64,000 nt of DNA. Source: Arsenophonus sp052174115 (GTDB lineage: Bacteria > Pseudomonadota > Gammaproteobacteria > Enterobacterales > Enterobacteriaceae). The number at the start of each line of letters is the position of its first letter. The stretch's first letter is position 1. Below are positions 33,334-43,298 of this stretch, piece after piece. A model generated the notes under the pieces. It saw only the letters and a list, made by a program, of their open reading frames with translations. It searched no databases and was not told the DNA's origin. The position numbers were made by a program, and so were the translations under genes. The DNA is taken from NCBI GenBank assembly GCA_052174115.1, contig JBQMRX010000001.1, positions 124,001 through 188,000 of the forward strand, in the 5' to 3' direction.

Positions 33334-34713
33334 ATGTCAAATAATATACAATTATTTATAAGTAAAGAACCAACCGAGATAAATGACAGAACTCAACTAG
33401 TTAAGACATTAACTTTAATTCAAGTTCTTATGATGGGATTAGCTTATTTGCAACCAATGACAGTTTTTGATACTTTTGGTATAGTATCATTAAAAACTGA
33501 TGGACATGTTCCATCTTCTTATATTATTGCTTTAATTGCTATTCTTTTTACTGCATTAAGTTATGGCAAATTAGTAAAACGATTTCCTTCTGCAGGATTA
33601 GCTTATACTTATACACAAAAATCTATAAATCCACATATAGGTTTCATGGTTGGATGGTCATCTTTACTTGATTATTTATTTATGCCAATGATTAATATTT
33701 TATTAGCAAAAATTTATTTAGAAACTATTTTTCCATGTATTGCTCCATGGATTTTTGTTGTTATATTAGTTTTATTAATGACTATTTTTAATCTACGTAG
33801 TATCAATTTAGTTGCTAATTTAAATGCTATTATTGTTATTATTCAAATTGCTTTCATACTAGTTTTTTTAGGAGTATTAATCCATAAATTATCTAAAGGA
33901 GAAGGTTCTGGTCAGATTTGGTCACATCTACCATTTACTTCTGAACAAGCTCATTTAATTCCTATGATCACAGGAGCAACTATTTTATGTTTTTCATTTC
34001 TTGGTTTTGATGGTATTAGTTCATTTTCAGAGGAAATACAAAATGCGAAAAAAGTGATGCCAAAAGCAATTTTTTTAACAGCATTAATTGGTGGTTTAAT
34101 TTTTATTGGTGTTTCTTATTTTTTACAAATGTATTTTCCTGATATTTCACATTTTAAAAAACCTAATGAGTCACAACCTGAAATTATGTTATATATTGTT
34201 GGTGCATTTTTTCAATCTATTATTTTAGTTTTTTCATGTACAACTGTATTAGCATCAGGTATGGCTGCTCATGCAGGAGTTTCTCGTCTTATGTATGTTA
34301 TGGGAAGAGATGGTGTTTTTCCTGAACGATTTTTTGGCTATATTCATCCAACATGGCGAACTCCTGCTTTTAATATTATTTTAGTGGGTATGTTAGCATT
34401 AACAGCAATTTGGTTTAATATAAAAATTGCCACAGCATTAATTAATTTTGGTGCATTAATTTCTTTTACTTTTGTTAATTTTTCAGTTATTTCACAATTT
34501 TATTTTAAAGAACGTCGTTGTTATACTTGTCGAGATAATTTTAATTATTTAATTTTACCTATTATAGGAGCTTTAACTGTATCAGTTCTTTGGATTAATT
34601 TGGAAAAAACTTCTATGTTACTAGGGATGATATGGGCAACAATTGGTATTTTTTATATGGCAATCATTACTCAACATTTTAGTAAACCATTACCACAAAT
34701 GAATGACGCTTAG
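33334..34713 (+). CDS. plaP: Putrescine importer PlaP-like (APC superfamily permease)
   Basis: A proton-driven inner-membrane importer of the amino acid-polyamine-organocation family. The 459-residue protein closely follows E. coli PlaP (YeeF, 452): MMGLAYLQPMTVFDTFGIVS, ALIAILFTALSYGKLV, FMVGWSSLLDYLFMPMINIL, ATILCFSFLGFDGISSFSEE, TVLASGMAAHAGVSRLMYVM and ATALINFGALISFTFVN. About twelve hydrophobic segments are evident. AGGA lies about 12 nt before the ATG. It is convergent with sbcB, preserving the E. coli sbcB-plaP neighbourhood from which yeeD and yeeE have dropped out. Low-affinity putrescine uptake is the known role in E. coli; the substrate here is inferred from similarity. Its survival amid heavy decay suggests dependence on host polyamines. 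Confidence 0.93.
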   Translation: MSNNIQLFISKEPTEINDRTQLVKTLTLIQVLMMGLAYLQPMTVFDTFGIVSLKTDGHVPSSYIIALIAILFTALSYGKLVKRFPSAGLAYTYTQKSINPHIGFMVGWSSLLDYLFMPMINILLAKIYLETIFPCIAPWIFVVILVLLMTIFNLRSINLVANLNAIIVIIQIAFILVFLGVLIHKLSKGEGSGQIWSHLPFTSEQAHLIPMITGATILCFSFLGFDGISSFSEEIQNAKKVMPKAIFLTALIGGLIFIGVSYFLQMYFPDISHFKKPNESQPEIMLYIVGAFFQSIILVFSCTTVLASGMAAHAGVSRLMYVMGRDGVFPERFFGYIHPTWRTPAFNIILVGMLALTAIWFNIKIATALINFGALISFTFVNFSVISQFYFKERRCYTCRDNFNYLILPIIGALTVSVLWINLEKTSMLLGMIWATIGIFYMAIITQHFSKPLPQMNDA

Positions 34714-34822
34714 TAATTTTAAATATTAATTTTATTAATTATTTATCAGTAAAACCTATAAATATTAAAATCTTCTATGTTAAACTAATATATTTTAAAT
34801 ATATGATATGTTACAGTTGAAG

Positions 34823-36277
34823 TTAATTAAAAATTTTATTTACATAATCTACTAATAACTTTAGTTTCTTACATTTTTCTTTATCCCTATAATTTTCAAT
34901 AAATAATTGATCAATAGTTTGCAAATATTTTGTTATTTTTTCTTTAGTTATCGTATTGCGACAATGATTTAACCAAGCAAGTCGTTCTTCTTCTGTTAAT
35001 ATAGTTGGATAATTTCTAGCCTTATAACGAAAAAATAATTGAGTTATACGTGGATCATTAAATTTAAAATTTATTTTTGATAAATTTTCTGGTAAAGTTT
35101 GTCGAATAATAGTCATTTTTAAAAAATCTTTATTGGTGAAGAAACAAGAATAAAGCTTAGTATCTACATCAATCGTTTTAGAAAAATATTTTTCTTTTTT
35201 ATTAAAAAGTTGAATAATTTTATCATGAATTTCATTATGTTGTTGTAATATAGCTAAATTATTTAAGCAAATATCAAAATCAAATGCTATATGTTGCGTA
35301 TTTATTAATCTTAATGTATTTATTGGCGCTAGAATTGGACATTTATTAATATGTATTAATTTAATAGGAATAGTTAATTTACCATCTAACTTAGATTTAA
35401 GTGTATATAAACGATTTCTTATTGTATTAACACTCAATGTTAATAATGGACTAATATTTTCTGCTAAATCACAAGCAATAATTGTATTTTTATTTTTAGG
35501 ATGCCTAGCAAGTGGAGAAATTAAACTGCTATTACAACGAATTGCACCAAATATGTTTGAAACAAAAACTAATGGTGTCATTGCATTAATATCAATTAAT
35601 TTATTAATTTTATTTTTATTTCTTAATTGAAAAAAATAAGTAAACAGCCTTGGTTGTGCTTGTTTAATTAATTTAGCTATTTCAATAGTAGCTAAAACAT
35701 CAGCTATTGCATTATGTGCATCTAGATGTTTAATATTATTTGCAAGAGTTAAATCTTTTAATTTAAAACTTGGTAATCCCTTGTTATTAAGAGGCCAATT
35801 AATACCATCAGGACGTAAACTATAACAAGCATATAATATATTAAGTATATCCCAACGTGAATTACCATTTTTCCAACTATAAGAATAAGGATCATAAAAA
35901 TTACGATAAAAAATATGACGTGTTACTTCATCATCAAATTGAATATTGTTATAACCAATAATACAACTATTTGCTATACTAAAATTTTTATGAATACGTT
36001 TAGCAAATTCAGCTTCATTAATACCATGAGTTATTGCATATTGAGGAGTAATGCCAGTAATCATAATTGCTTGTGGTTGAGGAAGATAATCATTAGTAGG
36101 AATACAATAAAAAACTTGTGGTTCCTCAATAATATTAAAATTTAAATCAGTTCTAATGCAAGCAAATTGTGCTGGTCGATCAAGAGCAGGGTCTTGACCA
36201 AATGTTTCATAATCATAAAATAAAAAAGAAGATTTATGCTTATTCATTAATATATTTTCACAATTCTTAGATAGCAT
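34823..36277 (-). CDS. sbcB: Exodeoxyribonuclease I (SbcB)
   Basis: A processive 3'-5' exonuclease on single-stranded DNA, active in repair and recombination. The product is 484 residues (E. coli 475). The DEDDh exonuclease residues are visible: Asp and Glu in FLFYDYETFG, the Asp of YNNIQFDDEVTRH, and His and Asp in HNAIADVLATIE. Other blocks are PALDRPAQFACIRTD, ITGITPQ, NSRWDILN and LIHINKCPILAP. The second ATG (codon 11, at 36247) would give MNKHKSSFLF, nearer the E. coli N-terminus and length; neither start has a clear ribosome-binding site, so the true start is uncertain. The C-terminal half is Lys/Asn-rich but open. It is convergent with plaP. Confidence 0.96.
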   Translation of the reverse strand: MLSKNCENILMNKHKSSFLFYDYETFGQDPALDRPAQFACIRTDLNFNIIEEPQVFYCIPTNDYLPQPQAIMITGITPQYAITHGINEAEFAKRIHKNFSIANSCIIGYNNIQFDDEVTRHIFYRNFYDPYSYSWKNGNSRWDILNILYACYSLRPDGINWPLNNKGLPSFKLKDLTLANNIKHLDAHNAIADVLATIEIAKLIKQAQPRLFTYFFQLRNKNKINKLIDINAMTPLVFVSNIFGAIRCNSSLISPLARHPKNKNTIIACDLAENISPLLTLSVNTIRNRLYTLKSKLDGKLTIPIKLIHINKCPILAPINTLRLINTQHIAFDFDICLNNLAILQQHNEIHDKIIQLFNKKEKYFSKTIDVDTKLYSCFFTNKDFLKMTIIRQTLPENLSKINFKFNDPRITQLFFRYKARNYPTILTEEERLAWLNHCRNTITKEKITKYLQTIDQLFIENYRDKEKCKKLKLLVDYVNKIFN

Positions 36278-36948
36278 AATATTTTATTTAATAATATTAA
36301 ATTTTTATAATTTAATAAAGAACATTTTTATTATTTTTTTAATTATTTTATAAGAAGTATATTAATACTTTTATTATAGGAAATTTTATATAATTAAATT
36401 ATTATTTAATAATTATTAATTTTAATAATTTTATTTATTTAAAAATATTTAATTAAAATAATTTAATTAAAATAATTTAAGATATTTATAACATAAAGTT
36501 AATTAATAAAAATTATTTAAAAATACAAAATTAATAAATTAATATGTTTATTATGCAATATGTTTATTTATAATTAATATATTTAAAAAATAAAAAATAA
36601 TAAATAAATAGAAAAATTCTTATAAAATATATTGAATATATCTAAATATATTTTATAAAATACAATTAAATTTAAATTAATAAACAATAAAATCATAATA
36701 ATTAAAATTAATTTATATTATTAACTAATCTAAATAATTATATTCAATATTTTTATTAAAGATATTAATAATATTTTTTATTATTTATTATAAATTTAAT
36801 GAATTAAATTATATTTATTTTTTTAAATTCCCTAACAATATAAAAAATTTTATTAAATATTTTAAATTTTTTATAAGAAAAATTACATTTTAATAAATAA
36901 TAGCGAATTCTTTATTATTATTTATTCTTTAATTAAAAATGATATTTT
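36278..36948. other. Gene-free tract between sbcB and rne
   Basis: About 670 bp of A/T sequence. No coding remnant was recognised. Confidence 0.5.
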
Positions 36949-39477
36949 TTAATTCAATTGTTTATTAATTAAAATTGTTTTTTCTTTTTTGTTCAAACTT
37001 ATCAATGATATTATGATAATTAATTTGATTAATAAAAAATGTTTTTTTTCATCAATTTTCATTAATTTTTTATTATCTAATGACATTTTATTTGATTTAT
37101 TTAACTTAATAGGATATTGAATCCAAACTTTACCTAAAGATAATTCAGGAGAAGCAACAGCCATTTTTAATGGTACTAATGATTTATTTTGATGTTCATC
37201 ACGATATTGACGACGGCGTTGTCCACTAACACGTAAATGACGAGGAGATCGTCTTGATCGCCGTGGAATAATACTTTCTTGTTGTTTATGATTATAATTA
37301 ATAGTAACTTCTTGAAATTTAGTCTGTTTTGTAACATGCAATATATTTGTTTTTTTTCTTTTTGATACTGATTGAGTTTGTATAATTGATTCACCACTTA
37401 AGAAAGTGGGTATTTTGTTAACTTCATGTTTAATAGGTAACTTAATATTATTATATTCTTTATCAGAAAATATTTTTTTTTGATCAGTTGAGTTATTTGT
37501 AATTAATACAGATTCAATCAGTTGATGTTGTTGATGATTAGAATGGATAGTAATTGTTTTTTTTGATTCAATTTCTTTTTTATTTAATGATTTTATTTTA
37601 GTTTCAAATTGTAATTGTTGTTTTTCTTCTTGATAATGTTCAACTTGCTGTTTGTAATCTTTAGTTTTTAAGTAATTATTAGATTGATTATCATTATTAT
37701 TTTTTGATTGTTTTATCTTTTTTCTAAAAGATCGTTGTAATTCAGTAAATAATTTTTTGAAAAAAGAAATAATTTGATTAAATAGACTTATCAAAATTTT
37801 AATGTTTTTTAATTTAAATTGTTTGTTTTGTTTATATTTATTAACTTCTTCATTTTTTATATCTACTTGAGACTGTAGAGAAAAAGTAGAAATAATAGGC
37901 TGTTCAAATAATTTCTTTTCGCCAGTAGGATCATATATTAAATTATTTGTTTCAGTTTCATGGTATTGAGTAAGATAATAACTTAATGTTGAAATTTCTT
38001 CACCTTTACGAATTCGAATTACATTAAAATGAGGTGATTGTATTTGGTCATTAGGAACAATAATAACACGTATATTATGTTGACGACGTTCAATTTCATT
38101 GACGGATTGTCGTTTTTCATTCAATAAATAAGAAGCAATTGGTACAGGTACAATAGCATGTATTTCATGAGTATTTTCTTTTAATGCTTCCTCTTCAATT
38201 AAACGTAAAATAGAAAGAGAAAGAGATTCATTATCACGAATTGTTCCTGTGCCACTACAACGAGGACAAACGTGATGACTAGACTCACCTAGTGATGGAC
38301 TTAAACGTTGACGTGATATTTCAAGTAAACCAAATCGTGATATTTTAGTGATTTGAATACGCGCTCGATCTTGACGCACAGCTTCTCGTAGACGACTTTC
38401 AACTTCACGTTGATGACGAATTGGTGTCATATCAATAAAATCAATAACAATCAATCCACCTAAATCCCGTAATCGTAATTGACGAGCAATTTCATCTACT
38501 GCTTCTAAATTTGTATTAAATGCTGTTTCTTCAATATCTCCGCCACGAGTTGAACGTGATGAATTTATATCGATAGCAGTTAATGCTTCAGTAATATCAA
38601 TAACTAAAGCTCCACCTGATGGCAATCGAACTTCACGTTGAAAAGCGGACTCGATTTGTGACTCAATTTGATAATGACTAAAAAGTGGAACATCTCCACT
38701 GTAGTATTTTATTTTATTTGAAAAATCATCTCGACCAATCGCTTCAACATGATCTCGAGCTATTTTAACAATTTTTTCATTATCAATTAGAATTTCTCCA
38801 ATATCAGGTAATAAATAATCACGAAATGCCCTTACAATAACATTACTTTCCTGATGAATAAGAAAAGGTACAATTCGATTTTCTGCTGCTTTTTTTATTG
38901 CTTGCCAATGTTTTAAACGAAATTGTAAATCTTGCTGTAATGCCTCTGCTGATTTTCCTATACCAGCAGTACGAACAATTAAACCCATACCGTGTGGTAT
39001 TTCTAACGAAGATAACGCTTCTTTTAGTTCCGTACGATCTTCACCTTCAATACGTCGTGATATTCCACCTGCTCGAGGGTTATTTGGCATTAACACAAGG
39101 TAACTACCAGCTAAACTAATGAAAGTTGTTAGTGCAGCTCCTTTATTTCCACGTTCTTCTTTATCAACCTGAATAATAACTTCTTGACCTTCTTTTAAAA
39201 TATCTTTTATGTTAGGGCGACCATGAGATTGATAACGGCTAGGGAAGTATTCACGAGCAATCTCTTTAATAGGAAGAAAGCCATGTTTTTCTGATCCATA
39301 ATCAACAAATGCTGCTTCTAAACTAGGTTCTATACGAGTAATTTTTCCTTTATAAATATTTGCTTTTTTTTGTTCATGCCCAAGACTTTCAATATCCAAA
39401 TCATAAAGACGTTGTCCATCAACGATAGCAACGCGTAATTCTTCTTGTTGAGTTGCATTAATTAACATTCTTTTCAT
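36949..39477 (-). CDS. rne: Ribonuclease E, C-terminally shortened
   Basis: The main endonuclease of mRNA decay and rRNA/tRNA processing and the scaffold of the degradosome. The product is 842 residues against 1061 in E. coli. Residues 1 to about 510 align without gaps: S1 domain (KITRIEPSLEAAFVDYG), catalytic Asp303 (TAIDINSSR) and Asp346 (IVIDFIDMTP), and the zinc-link cysteines 404 and 407 (HVCPRCSGTG). The scaffold half is Lys/Asn/Gln-rich and reduced. It still shows an amphipathic segment near 560-585 (ISFFKKLFTEL) like the membrane anchor, the arginine-rich RNA-binding segment RRSRRSPRHLRVSGQRRR from 739, and the enolase site ASPELSLGKVWIQYPI ending at 790. The remaining 52 residues are unrelated low-complexity sequence; the PNPase-binding end is absent. 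Confidence 0.96.
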   Translation of the reverse strand: MKRMLINATQQEELRVAIVDGQRLYDLDIESLGHEQKKANIYKGKITRIEPSLEAAFVDYGSEKHGFLPIKEIAREYFPSRYQSHGRPNIKDILKEGQEVIIQVDKEERGNKGAALTTFISLAGSYLVLMPNNPRAGGISRRIEGEDRTELKEALSSLEIPHGMGLIVRTAGIGKSAEALQQDLQFRLKHWQAIKKAAENRIVPFLIHQESNVIVRAFRDYLLPDIGEILIDNEKIVKIARDHVEAIGRDDFSNKIKYYSGDVPLFSHYQIESQIESAFQREVRLPSGGALVIDITEALTAIDINSSRSTRGGDIEETAFNTNLEAVDEIARQLRLRDLGGLIVIDFIDMTPIRHQREVESRLREAVRQDRARIQITKISRFGLLEISRQRLSPSLGESSHHVCPRCSGTGTIRDNESLSLSILRLIEEEALKENTHEIHAIVPVPIASYLLNEKRQSVNEIERRQHNIRVIIVPNDQIQSPHFNVIRIRKGEEISTLSYYLTQYHETETNNLIYDPTGEKKLFEQPIISTFSLQSQVDIKNEEVNKYKQNKQFKLKNIKILISLFNQIISFFKKLFTELQRSFRKKIKQSKNNNDNQSNNYLKTKDYKQQVEHYQEEKQQLQFETKIKSLNKKEIESKKTITIHSNHQQHQLIESVLITNNSTDQKKIFSDKEYNNIKLPIKHEVNKIPTFLSGESIIQTQSVSKRKKTNILHVTKQTKFQEVTINYNHKQQESIIPRRSRRSPRHLRVSGQRRRQYRDEHQNKSLVPLKMAVASPELSLGKVWIQYPIKLNKSNKMSLDNKKLMKIDEKKHFLLIKLIIIISLISLNKKEKTILINKQLN

Positions 39478-40034
39478 TATAAATACTCATTATTCGATTA
39501 AGTCAAAAGGTTTCAATTAGAATAACCACTTTTATAACCAATAGTTTTTGACTTTTATAAAACCATGTCAACAATGTATAATTGACATGATTTTTTGTTA
39601 TATTGAATAAAAATTTTCGATGAACCTCTAAATTTAAACAAAACGTTACATCTTTAAATTATAGCTTTTATTAAATTTATTTATTAAATTTACAATTTAG
39701 CTAATCAAAATAAATTTTTATTTATAATTCAAATAATTTATATTGATTTAATAAACCGTCTTACGCCATTGCTGCGTTTATATATCATCAAAATAAATTA
39801 GATAAATCTAAAATTATGACAAATTTTATTTCAAAAACATTATGTCAACTTTCTATTATTCCATTGCTTATGGGTAGTTATCAAGATAACTTTTATGTTT
39901 ATTATTTTTATAGATAAAATTTTTAAAATAAATTTAATAAAAATAACAAAGTTAAAAATCATAAAATAAGATATTATTATATTTACTTATAATATTTAAC
40001 AAAATTAAACATTAATAAATTTAATAATTAAATA
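39478..40034. promoter_or_regulatory. rne-rluC divergent region, rne leader
   Basis: This 557-bp divergent interval is richer in G and C than other gaps, with patches such as CGTCTTACGCCATTGCTGCG near 39767-39787. In E. coli the same interval contains a long rne 5' leader that RNase E cuts to regulate itself. The higher G/C content and the hairpin at 39564-39589 suggest a conserved leader here too. That is inference; no base-by-base match was possible. Confidence 0.5.
39564..39589 (-). promoter_or_regulatory. Hairpin in the rne leader
   Basis: CATGTCAA (39564-39571) pairs perfectly with TTGACATG (39582-39589) around a 10-nt loop, about 90-110 nt upstream of the rne start. On the plus strand it is followed by ATTTTTT, so it could alternatively be read as a terminator in that direction. 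It is a candidate for the leader stem through which RNase E autoregulates. Confidence 0.45.
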
Positions 40035-40979
40035 ATGAAAATAGAAAATCAGGTTCAATTTGTTGTTGTAAGTAATGATGAAGCAGATCAACGCATTGAT
40101 AATTTTTTACAGTCACGTTTTAAAGGTGTTCCTAAAAGTAAGCTTTACTGTATTATTCGAAAAGGTGAAGTAAGGATAAATAGTAATAGAATCAAACCTA
40201 AATATAAAATTAAAGAAGGTGATTTAATCAGAATTCCACCTATTTGGTATTCAGAAAAAAAACAAAATATTATTTTACCTAAATTTTACAAAATAGCTCT
40301 ACTTACAAAATATATACTTTATGAAGATGAATATTTATTGGTTTTAAATAAACCTTCTGGTATACCTGTTCATGGTGGTAGTGGAATAAATTTCAGTATT
40401 ATTGAAGCTTTACGATTATTACGCCCTGAAATATATTTTTTAGAACTTGTTCACAGATTAGATTGTGAAACATCTGGAATTTTATTAATAGCTAAAAAGC
40501 GTTCAGCACTTAGAACGTTACATCAACAATTTCGTCTAAAACAAATGAAAAAACAGTATATTATGCTTGTAAAAGGGCAATGGCCACTAGATGTTAAAAT
40601 TATTAAAGCTCCTTTATTAAAAAATACTTTACAAAGTGGTGAACGAATAATGAAAGTTAGCAGTGATGGTAAATATTCAGAAACACATTTTAAAGTTAAA
40701 GAATATTTTTCCAATGCTACTTTAGTTAAAGCTATCCCAATAACAGGACGAACACATCAAATTAGAGTACATGCACAATATGCAAAACATCCTATTGCAT
40801 GTGATAATCGTTATGGTGATCTCGATTTTGATCAACAGTTAACTATTACAGGATTAAAACGACTTTTTTTACATGCTAGTTCATTAATGTTTCTTCATCC
40901 AGCTAATATGAAAAAAATAATTTTTTACGCTACTTTAGATAAAAAACTTAAAAATTGTTTATCATTATTATGTAAATAA
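40035..40979 (+). CDS. rluC: 23S rRNA pseudouridine synthase RluC
   Basis: It makes pseudouridines 955, 2504 and 2580 of 23S rRNA in E. coli numbering. The product is 314 residues (E. coli 319). It has an N-terminal S4-like RNA-binding domain (QRIDNFLQSRFKGVPKSKLY, GEVRINSNRIKPKYKI) and the RluA-type catalytic domain with Asp143 in LVHRLDCETSG. Other blocks are NKPSGIPVHGGSG, AKKRSALRTLH, KAPLLKNTLQSGERI and TGRTHQIRVHAQYA. It is divergent from rne, as in E. coli. No ribosome-binding site is evident before the ATG. The frame is intact. Confidence 0.97.
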   Translation: MKIENQVQFVVVSNDEADQRIDNFLQSRFKGVPKSKLYCIIRKGEVRINSNRIKPKYKIKEGDLIRIPPIWYSEKKQNIILPKFYKIALLTKYILYEDEYLLVLNKPSGIPVHGGSGINFSIIEALRLLRPEIYFLELVHRLDCETSGILLIAKKRSALRTLHQQFRLKQMKKQYIMLVKGQWPLDVKIIKAPLLKNTLQSGERIMKVSSDGKYSETHFKVKEYFSNATLVKAIPITGRTHQIRVHAQYAKHPIACDNRYGDLDFDQQLTITGLKRLFLHASSLMFLHPANMKKIIFYATLDKKLKNCLSLLCK

Positions 40980-42043
40980 AAAATATATAACTAATTAAAT
41001 TATCAAATAATATTTAATTATAAATAAATATTTCTTTTATATAAAAATATATAATTTTTAATTATATGAATATATGTCATTAATGTATATTATTTTAATT
41101 GAACTAATTAAAATAACTCATTAAAATGTTAATATTTAATTTAATATTTTTTAAACAATTAAATAATTAAACTTTTTATATATGTATTTATTAAATAATA
41201 AAAAATCAAATATAAAAATTAATATTAATTTCTATAAATTTTAAGTTTTTGTATTAAATGAATAAAATTTAATATAAAAATAATTTTAATACAAATTAAC
41301 TTCGATTAATTTTTATATTATAATAAATACAAGAATTTAATTAATAATCATTTAATATTTTAATAACAAAATAAATTATAAAAAATTACTGATTTATTGA
41401 TGAATATAATTTCATATGTTAATTTTATTGACAATAAAAAATAACTTAATTTTAAAATATAGATATCATAAAGATAATGTTTAGTAACATATATTTATTT
41501 TAATGAAATAATTAAATTTATAGCTAAATAAAATGTTAATATTTTATAAAAATAAATAAAATATTTTTGACTATGTTTTATTTTAAATATAATATGTTTT
41601 ATTTATATAAAAAAGTTAGATTATTTTTAATAATTAAAACATTTAAATAATAAAAAATAAATATTTTTTAAATTTTTTATATAAATATTTTGTATTGCAG
41701 AATCAATAATTAATATTTAATTGTTATAATTAATAGTTTTTATATGAATATTATAATAAAAATAAATATTATAAAAATTTTAATTTCTATGTTTATTTAA
41801 TTTAATCTTTAATCATTATTAATGATTAAAGATTAAATTATTATCTAAAATTTATTAATAATAATTAAGAATAAGATAGCTATCTTTTTAGTAAAAATAA
41901 GTTTATAGCTATAAATGAAATAAAAATTTAATATAGATATTATTTTTTGCAAGTTACCTAAAATAAAAAGATAAAAATAAATCAATTCACTATATAATTA
42001 CTATATTAATTTATTTTCTTAAAAGTATTAAGGAGTAAAATTA
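40980..42043. other. Gene-free tract, site of the lost maf/yceD genes
   Basis: E. coli has maf-2 and yceD between rluC and rpmF; no YceD-like translation could be recognised in this 1.06 kb. A long perfect palindrome lies at 41798-41840. Confidence 0.6.
41798..41840. repeat. Long perfect inverted repeat (21-bp arms, 1-nt spacer)
   Basis: Bases 41798-41818 are the exact reverse complement of 41820-41840 around one T. The arms read TAATTTAATCTTTAATCATT. It lies midway between rluC and rpmF. Confidence 0.85.
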
Positions 42044-42214
42044 ATGGCTGTACAAAAAAATAAACCTAGTCGATCTAAACGCGGTATGCGTCGCTCACAT
42101 GATGCATTAATAATCGCTGAAGTATCAATAGATAAAATTTCAGGTGAAACTCATTTACGTCATCATTTGACTGCTAATGGTTATTATCGTGGGCGTAAAG
42201 TTATTAATAAATAA
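42044..42214 (+). CDS. rpmF: 50S ribosomal protein L32
   Basis: A small large-subunit protein of 56 residues (E. coli 57). It begins MAVQKNKPSRSKRGMRR and ends HHLTANGYYRGRKVINK, both strongly conserved. An AAGGAG ribosome-binding site lies 8 nt before the ATG. In E. coli this gene heads the rpmF-plsX-fabHDG-acpP cluster, and here the same cluster follows after the plsX fossil. It is intact. Confidence 0.97.
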   Translation: MAVQKNKPSRSKRGMRRSHDALIIAEVSIDKISGETHLRHHLTANGYYRGRKVINK

Positions 42215-43079
42215 TTATTATTTATTTATTAATAATATAATATCTCATATAATTTAATTCTAACATTAGATATTATATATGAAAAGAAAATAATTTTTAC
42301 TTTTTTTGATATATTAAATATTTATTTTTAAGTTAAAATAAAAAGTATTATTAATTATTGTGCTTAAAAAAAAATAAAATTACTTTTTTCATCTTTATTA
42401 ATATATTAAATTTGGAATAATAATTTTAAAATACTCTTATTGAAGATGCTATTTTAATTATATAAAACTGTTATAAATAATTAAATAAAATAAAACACAT
42501 TAATATAAAATATTTTTAACTTAATAACATGTAACTAAATTATTTAAAGATATATTAATAATAAAAAATACTAATATAGTTATTTAATTAAATTAAAACT
42601 TACATTAAAATAATATTTTATATTAAAATAACGATGAAAATAATATTTTATTGAATTAATAAAAAATATTATATTTATTTTTATGACTAATTTTAAATAA
42701 AATAATAATTTTTTAATAAAATTTAACTATAATTAAAAAGGAATATCGAACATTAATTAATAAAAATATGAATATAATTAATCAATAAATATCTTTATTA
42801 AAATAAGAAGAAAAAAGTAAACAGTTAAATTATATTTATAAATTTATTTTAATATCAAAAAATAAATATCTTTTTCTTTATAAAAACATATCAATTATAC
42901 AGAAGTAGTATATTATTAAAATATAAATTTAACGTATTTCGTTTATAACAACTTCTCAGATAATCTGATATTAAAAACAATAAAAAATATGATATATATC
43001 ATTTTGTTTTTAATAAAATCTTTAATTACAAAAAAATAAGATCTTATTGTGGCTAATAAAGTTAATTAAGCCATAGTTA
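42215..43079. other. Eroded 5' part of plsX
   Basis: By gene order this 865-bp stretch should hold the first three quarters of plsX, whose 3' end is recognisable from about 43080. No PlsX-like translation could be made out here. Confidence 0.5.
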
Positions 43080-43292
43080 AAATCATATCATAAAATATTT
43101 TGAGTACTTAGATCTTAATCAAGATAATGATGTTTTACTTTTAGTATTACATGGTAATGTAATAAAGAGTCATGGAATAATAAATTAAAAATCATTTAAT
43201 ACTGTAATTAAATAGGCAACTCTGGAATAGAAAAGAAAATTCCTCATAAAATTTCTAGTAGCTTAAATACATTATTACCCAAGAGTGATTAA
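43080..43292 (+). pseudogene. plsX: 3' fossil of phosphate acyltransferase PlsX
   Basis: Just before fabH the plus strand reads EYLDLNQDNDVLLL, then LHGNVIKSHG, matching E. coli PlsX [24 protein letters not shown]. A stop follows, then SFNTVIK (AFAVAIE) and, after a frame change, KIPHKISSSLNTLLPKSD with a stop at 43290-43292, matching the QVPQRIAARLESVYP end. Several stops interrupt the frame and the upstream three quarters are unrecognisable, so the gene is dead. PlsX makes acyl-phosphate for PlsY-dependent phospholipid synthesis; its loss implies reliance on PlsB or imported lipid. Confidence 0.85.
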
Positions 43293-43298
43293 AGCAAA

